NCBI RefSeq assembly: GCF_001422725.1
Contig: NZ_LMMA01000032.1
Coordinates: forward strand, 667,198 to 731,197
Length of the DNA stretch: 64,000 nt
From: Flavobacterium sp. Leaf82
GTDB taxonomy: Bacteria; Bacteroidota; Bacteroidia; Flavobacteriales; Flavobacteriaceae
Direction: 5' to 3'
The notes under the pieces are model-generated. The model saw only the letters and a program-made list of their open reading frames with translations, searched no databases and was not told where the DNA came from. Both the position numbers and the translations under genes were made by a program. Below, piece by piece: positions 8,308 to 15,796 of this stretch (within the stretch, counting starts at the first letter, position 1; the number at the start of each line of letters is the position of its first letter).

Positions 8308-9543
8308 TTATAAAGTTGTTCCGGTATAAAAGTCAAGAAGCTTTGCTTGCGCAATAGTTTCGTATTTTAAAACAACAGTTTGCAGTGCGTTTTGTTTGTT
8401 CCAGTTTCTAATCATTAAATACGATTCATAAGTAGCTTTTCCGGTTTCTAAATTTTTAGTGCTTTCACTTAGTAATAGTGTTGTCTGATTGAGTGTATGA
8501 AGCATATTATCGTACATGATTTCTTTGTTTTGCAATTCATTTATAATGAAAATCATGGTGTTTAGTAAAGTCTTTTTTTGATTTTTTAACCGTGTTTCGT
8601 GATATTTAAAATAGATTTCGGCACGCTTAATATTAGCATTCGGTCCTTTTAAATTCCCTACCGGAATAGCAACACGTAGCCCCAAATAGTTCTGAAAACC
8701 AGTATTATTATTGCTTAAACTATAAAATGAACTTCCCTGAATACTGATCGTTGGAGAAAGAAAACTTTTTGCGATTGTAATATTTTTTGTGGCTATAGCA
8801 ACGTCGAATTCATTACTGCTGATCGCCGGATCTGCCAGAATCGCTTTAGGAAAAGCTTCTGTTACTGTTGTGTAATCCGGTATAAAAGCTGGAATTTCTT
8901 CGATATCAAAATCCGGTGCATTTTCCAGATTAATAAGTTGCCTTATTTTTAATAATGCTTGTTGGTATTGTAAACTTAATGCATTAATTTCCTGCCAGTC
9001 TTGCTGTAACAATGTCTCAAAAAAAGTTTTATATTCAGTAAGATCTACTTTATTATTAGATAAGTCAGAGCGCAATTGTAAAGCGTTTTGGTAAAATCTG
9101 ACACTTGCTAAAAATTGTTCTCTTTTAATTAGTGCATCGGTATAAGCATACAAAACCTGTAACTCGATATCGTTTTGGGCACTTGCAATATTATATTCAC
9201 TTTGCAGGACTATCATATTGGCTTTTTCAAGCTCTTGTTTTTTTCTTGATCCAGAGTAAATAATTGCATTTGCTTCTAATCCTACACCATATTGCCAGAC
9301 ATAATCAGGCGAATTTTTGATGTATGACGGATTTAATACGGCATTAAATTGAGGCAGATAAAGCGCTTCGATACTTTTTTTATCTTCGATATAAGCAGCA
9401 TTTAGGATTGTATTTTCTTCGGCCTTAAAACTCCGTTTTCTACCGTAAGCAATACATTCTTTAAGTGTCCATGTTTTTTGTGCCATTACTTTTGGTACAA
9501 GACACAGCAATGCCAGGCAAATTAATATAAGATGCTTTTTCAT
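8308..9543 (-). CDS. TolC-family outer-membrane protein
   Basis: The 411-residue protein has a signal peptide (to MAQ, about residue 22) and the two-fold helical layout of outer-membrane efflux proteins: TWTLKECIAYG at the start, as in many Bacteroidota TolC proteins, long amphipathic helices, and a second repeat beginning near ISSNEFDVAIATKNITIAKS. It should form an outer-membrane/periplasmic exit duct. No MFP adaptor or RND/ABC pump is nearby, which is unusual for TolC. The neighbouring four-helix protein and decarboxylase hint at export of a small product; this is inference. Confidence 0.85.
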   Translation of the reverse strand: MKKHLILICLALLCLVPKVMAQKTWTLKECIAYGRKRSFKAEENTILNAAYIEDKKSIEALYLPQFNAVLNPSYIKNSPDYVWQYGVGLEANAIIYSGSRKKQELEKANMIVLQSEYNIASAQNDIELQVLYAYTDALIKREQFLASVRFYQNALQLRSDLSNNKVDLTEYKTFFETLLQQDWQEINALSLQYQQALLKIRQLINLENAPDFDIEEIPAFIPDYTTVTEAFPKAILADPAISSNEFDVAIATKNITIAKSFLSPTISIQGSSFYSLSNNNTGFQNYLGLRVAIPVGNLKGPNANIKRAEIYFKYHETRLKNQKKTLLNTMIFIINELQNKEIMYDNMLHTLNQTTLLLSESTKNLETGKATYESYLMIRNWNKQNALQTVVLKYETIAQAKLLDFYTGTTL

Positions 9544-9565
9544 GGTAAAATGATTTTAATAGAGA

Positions 9566-9778
9566 TTAGTATTTGGCTAACTCGTCAAGGTTAATAGCAT
9601 TGAATATGCTGATGTCTACTTTTTGTTTGATTTCGCAATTAGGGTAGGGAATACCATTTTTTACAGAGAAATCGGCTATTGCATAAATGCACAATTCATC
9701 GTCTAATGCTAATTTATTTAATGTGGTTGTATATAATGCTTCTTGTTTTTTCCCTTTTACGATGATTAAACTTCCCAT
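9566..9778 (-). CDS. Small protein of unknown function
   Basis: This 70-residue acidic protein (MGSLIIVKGKK...NLDELAKY) has no signal peptide or membrane segment. It is not recognised. It lies 22 bp upstream of the TolC-type gene and seems to open the second half of the cassette, after a 104-bp gap. The tight spacing and good coding character support a real gene. Confidence 0.65.
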   Translation of the reverse strand: MGSLIIVKGKKQEALYTTTLNKLALDDELCIYAIADFSVKNGIPYPNCEIKQKVDISIFNAINLDELAKY

Positions 9779-9841
9779 AGTATTATATTTTTAATGAAAT
9801 AGTACTGATAACCTCATTTACATCCGGATGTTTTTTTGAGG

Positions 9842-9859
9842 AACTCCAAAAAAGGAGTT
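9842..9859. terminator. Short hairpin between the two cassette halves
   Basis: AACTCC (9842-9847), an A6 loop and GGAGTT (9854-9859) form a hairpin followed by T residues on the plus strand only. All genes here run on the minus strand, where no T-run follows, so it may be an mRNA structure or partial attenuator rather than a true terminator. Confidence 0.3.
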
Positions 9860-9882
9860 TTTAAATCTTAATACTTATGCGA

Positions 9883-10275
9883 TTAAGCTCTTTCGCTGGT
9901 TACCAGTTTTTTACTTTTTTTATCGAAATAAGTAATTTTAATGATTTTAGGCGTTCCGTCTAAATTTTGAACAATGTAGAAGTGGAATGCTACATTAGCT
10001 GAATTTCTTCCTGTAAAATGCAGGCAAAAACCTCCGCTTGGTAAATCTTCTACCTGATGAGAACCTTGCTCAATTGTGTACGCCTCTGTACCTGAAGCCA
10101 CAACTGTTCTAATAAAATCTGCCGCTGCAGGATCTGTAAAGCGCGAGTTTGCATCGCTAAATGCCTGCTCGATTAACAAGGGTGTCAAGGTGTCAAGAAA
10201 AGCCTGATACTGCCCATATTTGTTTACATACTTTGTTAAGGCAATATCCCAGCCTGTTTTAAAATTAAGTGCCAT
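9883..10275 (-). CDS. Conserved-looking 130-residue protein, unknown
   Basis: A soluble protein without signal peptide (MALNFKTGWDIALTKYVNKYG). The N-half looks helical and the C-half beta-rich (GGFCLHFTGRNSANVAFHFYIVQN, IIKITYFDKKSKK). No family is recognised. It follows the shorter DUF2589-type gene by 31 bp and is the last gene of the first half of the cassette. Confidence 0.7.
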   Translation of the reverse strand: MALNFKTGWDIALTKYVNKYGQYQAFLDTLTPLLIEQAFSDANSRFTDPAAADFIRTVVASGTEAYTIEQGSHQVEDLPSGGFCLHFTGRNSANVAFHFYIVQNLDGTPKIIKITYFDKKSKKLVTSERA

Positions 10276-10306
10276 AATGTTTATATTTAAAGGTTAATAA
10301 TTAATA

Positions 10307-10762
10307 TTATACCACACTTTTCACGAGGTAATCATTGATTCTTAAAAAAGATTCTGAAGGATCACCGGCTTCAAATGTGATTTCAACGTTTGCAGTGGCT
10401 TGTTTTTTTCCAAAAATTCCGCCGCCGCCGCCCATGTCAATATCCAGGCTTGGTCCATTTTTACTATCACCTTGTTCTACCTTGATTTTGCCTAATCCCA
10501 CTTTAAACTTTAGTTTGAGTTCTTTAATTTTTATTGCCGATGGCGGTAAAAGACTCAATAGCGGAACGCTTAAGGTCGTCATTGCATTAGGATCATCATC
10601 AGGATCCAGGGTTGGTACATGAAGTTCTTGTACAATTGGTTTTCCATCTTCGTCAAAATATTTTGCAATTTGCATGATATGCTGCTCTTCGGTTAATTCC
10701 TGAGCGCGTAATACTGCACTGTGGATTGCCTGTAGTAAATGGTCAAATCTTTGTTGTGACAT
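10307..10762 (-). CDS. DUF2589-type protein, short form
   Basis: The 151-residue protein starts with a helical segment (RFDHLLQAIHSAVLRAQELTEEQ) followed by beta-strands typical of DUF2589 proteins (VPLLSLLPPSAIKIKELKLKFKV), a Gly-rich turn (DMGGGGGIFG) and a final strand pair (ATANVEITFEA). DUF2589 is a family of unknown function. It shares the layout 'helix, acidic loop, VPxLxLxPxPxLxI strand' with the larger protein at 11091-11792, which suggests two paralogous subunits of one structure. Confidence 0.75.
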   Translation of the reverse strand: MSQQRFDHLLQAIHSAVLRAQELTEEQHIMQIAKYFDEDGKPIVQELHVPTLDPDDDPNAMTTLSVPLLSLLPPSAIKIKELKLKFKVGLGKIKVEQGDSKNGPSLDIDMGGGGGIFGKKQATANVEITFEAGDPSESFLRINDYLVKSVV

Positions 10763-10781
10763 GGTTTCAATTTTTTAAATG

Positions 10782-11063
10782 TTATTTTTCATCCAGCCAA
10801 TATGGCTTTCTTGTAAAACCTACATGATACGTAGTGCTTTGCATGTTAAGTTCGTGTTCGCCCAGCTTAAAACTCCCAATCGAGATGTCTTTGCCAATTA
10901 TTACTCCCTTAGGATGTTGAGAAAGACATTTGTTAAGCAACACCAACTGATCTTCCCGCATTTCTTCAGTAAAAGGTGCACTTGGGTTTATAGAACCAAC
11001 TGTTATTTTTTTTATATATCGTATATCTGCGATCGTGATCTTTTGTGAATTATCTGGTAACAT
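10782..11063 (-). CDS. Small unknown protein between the DUF2589-type genes
   Basis: This 93-residue soluble protein (MLPDNSQKITIADIRYIKKI) lies between the two DUF2589-type genes with gaps of 27 and 19 bp. It has no recognised domain, signal peptide or membrane span. The same stretch is partly open on the plus strand, but operon spacing favours the minus-strand reading. Confidence 0.65.
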   Translation of the reverse strand: MLPDNSQKITIADIRYIKKITVGSINPSAPFTEEMREDQLVLLNKCLSQHPKGVIIGKDISIGSFKLGEHELNMQSTTYHVGFTRKPYWLDEK

Positions 11064-11090
11064 ACAGTTGGTGTTAGATTACTTAATCAA

Positions 11091-11792
11091 TTACTCTTTT
11101 TCTGTAGATGGCGTTACGTCAGAGCCATCTGCGCTCACCAGTTTACCTTGTTCTTTAGGTTTACCGTCTTCGCCTCTTTCAATCTCACCATCAGCGTTAG
11201 GTTTATAAGCCATAATCTGACGTGGTTTTGCGGCATCATTCATAATATCAAGCACTCTTGCCAAACCTTCTGGCAAACCATGATTGGTCGCTTTTACTTC
11301 TACATGGTATTTTGCAGAATGGTCTGTCGAACGGGTGTTTTCTTTACTTGATGAAATAGAACCGGATACGCTTGCGTTGATAGAGAAGAACCCTATTTTT
11401 GCACTCATCGTTGCACTAAACTCACCTTTAGAAGCAGATGATTCAACAGATTTCGTAGAGCTTTTAACTTCCATGTCAAAAGTGATGTCTACTAAATCTA
11501 CTTGCAGGTTTGGGATAGGTACAATGGCAAGCATCGGCACCTTCATTTTAACCTCTTCAACTGTAGCATTTCCTTCTTTGTCAATCCCGGGACGTTCAAA
11601 AACAAAATCTACCATTCGTGCAGGACCGGGAATAATAAGCCCTTCTGCATCTTTTACTTTTTCAAAACCAATGTCGTTAATAAACGCTGCTGTAGCTTTG
11701 GCTAAATCGGTATTCGATTTTACAGCCGCTGATAACGGTCCACCGATCAGGTCTTCCATAGGAAGTCCCTTAAATTGATCTCCAATGTTCAT
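11091..11792 (-). CDS. DUF2589 protein, long form
   Basis: The 233-residue protein begins MNIGDQFKGLPMEDLIGGPLSAAVKSN, the usual DUF2589 start (LIGGPLxAA...A..F). It continues with KVPMLAIVPIPNLQVDLVDITFDMEV, a Ser-rich region of alternating hydrophobic residues (KIGFFSINASVSGSISSSK) and a helix ending in GLARVLDIMNDAA. No signal peptide is present, so it is probably cytoplasmic. Its role is unknown; it may form an assembly with the shorter paralogue. It is the second gene of the cassette. Confidence 0.85.
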   Translation of the reverse strand: MNIGDQFKGLPMEDLIGGPLSAAVKSNTDLAKATAAFINDIGFEKVKDAEGLIIPGPARMVDFVFERPGIDKEGNATVEEVKMKVPMLAIVPIPNLQVDLVDITFDMEVKSSTKSVESSASKGEFSATMSAKIGFFSINASVSGSISSSKENTRSTDHSAKYHVEVKATNHGLPEGLARVLDIMNDAAKPRQIMAYKPNADGEIERGEDGKPKEQGKLVSADGSDVTPSTEKE

Positions 11793-11813
11793 AATAAAAT
11801 TATTTAAGTGTTA

Positions 11814-12413
11814 TTAATTTGTGATAAAGTCGGCCTCTTCCAGTAAAGTGTAGGTGAAAGAATTGCCATAAAGATTTTTTGATCTGTTGCAGATTCCCAT
11901 AAAGAATTTAAAATCAGCAACTTTTTTGAAAACGGTGCATCCTGCAGACCATTTTTCGACCGTTTGTGATTCTGAGTCCGGATTACTGCGATGAATGTTG
12001 ATCCCGAAAATCCCTTCGTGCTGCGTTCCTGAAAAGTCTAAAACGCCGTCTTTGTTAGCATCTCTCCATACTTTAACAGGAGCCTTTTGTACTAAAGCTT
12101 CGTATTGCCCTTTGTGAAGTCCAACCTGGTGTGAACCTTTATACTGACCAGGTACTAAAATGGCAGTTCCGCTTACATTCAATGGATTTTTTAACCAAAA
12201 TAGCCCTGGATCTGTAGTAGCGGCAAAAGTGAATATTTGATGATTAAGGCTTTCGTCTCTAAAGACTAAACACAACGTATCATCAAAAGAATTGGCGATT
12301 GTATTTTTACTTCTAATCCCTATAATATTCAGATTATAAGGTTTGTTCTGGTCAAAAAAAGCATATCCCTTTTTGGTAAGAACCGCTTGGATTTCATTAA
12401 TAGATGGTTTCAT
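11814..12413 (-). CDS. L,D-transpeptidase-like (YkuD-type motif) protein
   Basis: I start at ATG 12413 (MKPSINEIQAVLTKKGYAFF), giving 199 residues. It has AAGGA just upstream, and the longer frame from 12461 would translate an operator palindrome. The motif INIHRSN (139-144) followed by WSAGCTVF (155-162) matches the His...SxGC active site of L,D-transpeptidase-like proteins, with His141 and Cys159 as candidate catalytic residues. DANKDGVLD (118-126) looks like a calcium loop. No signal peptide is visible, which is odd for a cell-wall enzyme. It is the first gene of the cassette. Confidence 0.65.
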   Translation of the reverse strand: MKPSINEIQAVLTKKGYAFFDQNKPYNLNIIGIRSKNTIANSFDDTLCLVFRDESLNHQIFTFAATTDPGLFWLKNPLNVSGTAILVPGQYKGSHQVGLHKGQYEALVQKAPVKVWRDANKDGVLDFSGTQHEGIFGINIHRSNPDSESQTVEKWSAGCTVFKKVADFKFFMGICNRSKNLYGNSFTYTLLEEADFITN

Positions 12414-12428
12414 ATTCCTTATTTTTAT

Positions 12429-12446
12429 TTGATAATTGATTATCAA
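12429..12446. promoter_or_regulatory. 18-bp palindromic operator before the cassette
   Basis: TTGATAAT, TG, ATTATCAA is a perfect 8-2-8 palindrome 15 bp before the proposed start at 12413. Its core TGATAAT/ATTATCA looks like a Fur-type half-site pair, though with a 2-bp rather than 1-bp centre. Its position between promoter and start codon suits a repressor. Confidence 0.5.
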
Positions 12447-13482
12447 TGATTTACAGGACAATATTACTTCCGTATGTAAGACTTTTTTATTCTAATGGCA
12501 CAAGTGGTAAATATTTAGGGATGAGTGGTTTAATATGGATTATGTAGGTTTTTATTTCTTATTTTTAGGCATTGTATAACCCCAAAACAAATCATAATTA
12601 TGACTATTAAAGAAATTAGTATCGAAAGGAGGGTTCTCACATCCTCCCTAAAAATGACGGATTTAAACCGGATTACTTGCTTAAGTACTCGATTTCGATT
12701 AAAACAGCATTATAGAAGTGCGGTATTCAGAGTGGTTAAGGGCAAACGTTTTTTATTTTTTAAAACAGAAATTATAAGGAATTTGTGCGAACCCGCGGGA
12801 GATTTAACTTGTTTGCCACTTCCATTTTATTAGTAAATGGTTTAAGAGTCAATGAAGAAGTTACCATCATAACTATAGAATATGCTTAAAAGCGGAAGTT
12901 AAATTCCTGATTTAATATAGTTTATGATTTACATTACATTAAAAAGAGGAAACCTTACAAGGCTCGATATTACATGTTATTTATACTGAAATAGAAATTA
13001 GTTGTTTTATTTTCAATAGTTTACTGTTGAATTTTGAAGTAATATTTATTTAAAATTGACTTTATGCGAAGATTAAAGTCAAAACGCCTGCCATTATTTC
13101 AATTATGTGTTTATGACCATTTTCTAAAAAAGGATACAAATTGCTTATTTAATTATGGCGCTATAACTTTTTTAGAAGATTGTTGTCGGCATCTCCCCAT
13201 TTTTTACTGCTTAATTTCATTTTTGTTTGAGATCCTTCAGCAGAGTTTTCCTCTTTATATTTTACTTTTTAGTCTCGCAAACACTTTTTGCATGGTTTTT
13301 CTATGCTGTTTTTTAATAATTTAAAACAGCACTGAAAGATCGTATAATCAAAAATGCGAAACAAAAAGCACGTATTCCAGCATGATTTTTTAATAAATAC
13401 CTAAAAATATCGGGTTAATGATATTGAAAAAGACAGGTGTAGTAATCCGTGCATTTATAACTTTCAAAAAGATAAAAATATT
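12447..13482. other. About 1 kb without convincing genes
   Basis: AT-rich DNA between the divergent cassette and LytTR gene. It holds two plus-strand open frames of 77 and 86 codons (12600-12833, 13064-13324) with no plausible start signals or protein character, and one short hairpin (GGAGG/CCTCC around 12628-12648). The length suggests leaders for both divergent genes, or decayed sequence. Confidence 0.5.
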
Positions 13483-14229
13483 ATGAAAATAAGAATACTA
13501 ATTATAGAAGATGAAACATTACAGGCTCAATCCTTAAAAGAAGCACTTGAAGAGAGAGGATATGAGGTTACGGCTATTGCCAATAATCTAAAAGATGCAT
13601 TAGGCTATTATTATGCCCAAAAACCTGATATTGTTATTGTAGATGTATACCTGAACGGAAAACCGGACGGCATTGTTTTCGCGCAACGCATAAATGAAAA
13701 CCAGTTTACCTTAAAACCTTTTGCTTTTTTAACCAGTTCTATAGATCGCAAGACATTTGAATTAGCGAGAATTACAAACCCATATTGTTATTTGATAAAA
13801 CCTTTTAATGTTCTGGAATTAGAATTTGCAATCGAACTTGCAATCGAGAAATTTATGGGCATGCAAGGTGTGTTTTCGGGCAGTCAGTCAGGAGCAATTT
13901 TAATGGATGGTTTTTTCCTGATCAAAAAAAGAGACACTTTGGTAAAAGTATCTTTCAATTGTATCGAATATATTTATGTAGAAGGAAAATATACGTCGAT
14001 TATTACCAAAGATGAATCATTTTTGGTCGAAATATCACTGAAACAAATTCAGCAAAAATTACCAGATAAACAGTTTATACAAATACACCGAAATCATATG
14101 GTAAATCTGAATGTTATAAAACGAATTCATATTTCTGACAGTCATATCGAATTATTATCCGGTAAAACGGTGTCGATGAGCCGAAGATTCAGGGAGAAAT
14201 TTGGAGATCATTATTCCATTTTAAAATAG
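13483..14229 (+). CDS. LytTR-type response regulator
   Basis: The 248-residue protein has a receiver domain (1-120; acidic pocket Glu9-Asp10, phosphoacceptor Asp54 in IVIVDVYL, conserved Lys in YLIKPF) and a C-terminal LytTR DNA-binding domain (about 145-245; VSFNCIEYIYVEGKYTSI, FIQIHRNHMVNL). No histidine kinase gene is adjacent, so it is an orphan regulator whose partner lies elsewhere. It faces the cassette across a 1-kb gap, and regulating that cassette is possible but unproven. Confidence 0.92.
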   Translation: MKIRILIIEDETLQAQSLKEALEERGYEVTAIANNLKDALGYYYAQKPDIVIVDVYLNGKPDGIVFAQRINENQFTLKPFAFLTSSIDRKTFELARITNPYCYLIKPFNVLELEFAIELAIEKFMGMQGVFSGSQSGAILMDGFFLIKKRDTLVKVSFNCIEYIYVEGKYTSIITKDESFLVEISLKQIQQKLPDKQFIQIHRNHMVNLNVIKRIHISDSHIELLSGKTVSMSRRFREKFGDHYSILK

Positions 14230-14241
14230 ACTAAAATAAAC

Positions 14242-14280
14242 GAAACCGCTACAAAAGACAATACTCTTTATAGCGGTTTC
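14242..14280. terminator. Bidirectional terminator between convergent genes
   Basis: GAAACCGCTA (14242-14251) pairs with TAGCGGTTTC (14271-14280) across a 19-nt loop, followed by TTATTTTT on the plus strand. It lies between the LytTR gene and the HxlR gene, which converge. Confidence 0.75.
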
Positions 14281-14307
14281 TTATTTTTAAAATGTATTCT
14301 TAATAAT

Positions 14308-14675
14308 TTAAGATTCGGTAAATCCGTTCTCTTTATCTTTAAAAGCCCATATTGCCATTGCTTCAATAACGGGCATCAAACCATTTCCGGCATTACTTAA
14401 TCTATACGTTACATAAGGAGGTACAACAGGTTTTGCTTCTCTAATAACCAGATTATCTGCTTCGAGTTGTTTTAAATGCTGGATCAGCATTTTCTCTGTA
14501 ACTGCAGGAATCGCTCTTTTTAGCTCGCTGTAGCGTTTGCTTCCGCCAGAAAGATGGTATATAATAATGGGTTTCCAGTATCCTCCAATTTTTCCATTAC
14601 ATAGGTTACAGGGCATTTTTCTAAGGCATATTGCTTATTTTCCTGTATTGTCGATGATTCTTTGATCGCTGTCAT
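14308..14675 (-). pseudogene. HxlR-type regulator with a frameshift
   Basis: Two overlapping frames together make one HxlR protein. The first, from ATG 14675, reads MTAIKESS...EKCPVTYVMEKL and carries the family's conserved Cys-Pro-Val start. The second, continuing to 14308, reads GGYWKPIIIYHLSGGSKRY and then the winged helix (SELKRAIPAVTEKMLIQHLKQLE). The reading frame slips at the T5 run 14589-14593 (A5 in the gene); one extra A would restore MEKIGGYWKP. This is either a true loss of function or an assembly error in a homopolymer. Intact HxlR proteins are redox- or electrophile-sensing repressors of the divergent gene. Confidence 0.8.
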
Positions 14676-14691
14676 TTGAGCATACTTTAGG

Positions 14692-14730
14692 GTAAGTACT
14701 TGTATAAAAGTAAGTACAAATATACCTTTG
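14692..14730 (+). promoter_or_regulatory. Promoter of the NmrA-type gene with repeat operator
   Basis: TTG (14700-14702), a 20-bp spacer and TACCTTTG (14723-14730) fit the flavobacterial promoter. Direct repeats GTAAGTAC at 14692-14699 and 14710-14717, 18 bp apart, flank the -33 element, which suits repression by the adjacent HxlR-type protein. Confidence 0.6.
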
Positions 14731-14757
14731 TTACAGATAATAAAAAAATAATTAGAT

Positions 14758-15636
14758 ATGAAAATTACAATCTCAGGTTCATTAGGAAATATTGGAAAAC
14801 CTTTAACCACAAAATTAGTTGCATCCGGACATGATGTAACCGTAATAAGCAGTAATAATGACAGAGCTCAAGCTATTGAAGCCCTTGGCGCAAAAGCAGC
14901 AATAGGTTCTGTAAATGATGTTGCTTTTTTGAAAAATGCCTTTGCACAAGCTGATGCTGTCTTTGCTATGACTCCGCCCAATTTAGGAGGATCTGATATT
15001 ATTGCCAATACAACAGTTGCGGGTAAAGCCTTAGCAGAAGCTATAGCAGCAGCAGGAGTAAAGCGTGTGGTAATGTTAAGTAGTATTGGTGCAGATTTAC
15101 CAACAGGAAACGGACCAATTGCAGGACTTTATAATATCGAAAAAATATACGAAACAATACAAAATGTCTCGCTTACTTTTCTTCGTGCCGGATTTTTCTA
15201 CACGAACTTATATAATGATATCCCTTTGATAAAAGGTGCAGGAATTATAGGTGCCAATTATCAGGCAACAGCAACAATTCCTTTTGTACATCCGGAAGAT
15301 ATTGCGGTTGCGGCTGCCGAAGAATTGCAAAAATCACCTTCAGGTAAAAATATTCGTTATATTATAAGTGACGTTCGCACCACAACTGATGTGGCAAAAG
15401 CTTTAGGGGAAGCAATTGACAAACCGCAATTACCATGGGTTGAGTTTACAGATGAGCAATCTCTCGACGGAATGAAACAAGCCGGATTACCGGAAGAAAT
15501 TGCCGGATTGTATCTGGAAATGGGATCAGGTTTAAGAAGCGGAAAAATTCAGGAACATTTTTTTAGCGATACGTTCCCTGTTGATGGAAAGATCAAACTG
15601 GAAGATTTTGCAAAAGAATTTGCTGCTAAATTCTAA
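14758..15636 (+). CDS. NmrA-like NAD(P)-binding oxidoreductase/sensor
   Basis: The 292-residue Rossmann protein starts with a dinucleotide-binding segment (ITISGSLGNIGKPLTTKL) that keeps the spacing of the NmrA/QorB group (Gly7, Gly10, Gly13), followed by VVMLSSIGAD and LRAGFFYTNL. Members are atypical short-chain dehydrogenases that reduce quinones or sense NAD(P)H. It is divergent from an HxlR-type regulator, a very common pairing in which the regulator controls the reductase. With the regulator frameshifted here, expression may be constitutive. Confidence 0.85.
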   Translation: MKITISGSLGNIGKPLTTKLVASGHDVTVISSNNDRAQAIEALGAKAAIGSVNDVAFLKNAFAQADAVFAMTPPNLGGSDIIANTTVAGKALAEAIAAAGVKRVVMLSSIGADLPTGNGPIAGLYNIEKIYETIQNVSLTFLRAGFFYTNLYNDIPLIKGAGIIGANYQATATIPFVHPEDIAVAAAEELQKSPSGKNIRYIISDVRTTTDVAKALGEAIDKPQLPWVEFTDEQSLDGMKQAGLPEEIAGLYLEMGSGLRSGKIQEHFFSDTFPVDGKIKLEDFAKEFAAKF

Positions 15637-15645
15637 TTTTTATAA

Positions 15646-15672
15646 AAAGAGCTGATTCTAAATCAGCTCTTT
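15646..15672 (+). terminator. Terminator of the NmrA-type gene
   Basis: AAAGAGCTGATT (15646-15657) pairs with AATCAGCTCTTT (15661-15672), a 3-nt loop followed by a T-run, 9 bp after the stop. Confidence 0.85.
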
Positions 15673-15760
15673 TTTTGTTTCTAAAATAAATGATTTCGCG
15701 TTGACAAAATTATACAGATATACGATCAACTTATACCATTTATAAAATTCAAGGAGCCAT

Positions 15761-15768
15761 TATCTTTG
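15761..15768 (+). promoter_or_regulatory. -7 element of the medium-chain oxidoreductase gene
   Basis: TATCTTTG fits TAnnTTTG and lies 28 bp before the ATG. No clear TTG is present at the right distance upstream. Confidence 0.45.
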
Positions 15769-15796
15769 TAATACTAGAACCTTAAAAATTATAAAT

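Noticed and set aside
12414..12461. Longer start for the transpeptidase-like gene
   Set aside because: It runs through a perfect operator palindrome; ATG 12413 has a better ribosome site.
12600..13324. Two plus-strand frames of 77 and 86 codons
   Set aside because: No family likeness, no ribosome site or promoter, and atypical residue make-up (many Cys/Phe or Arg).
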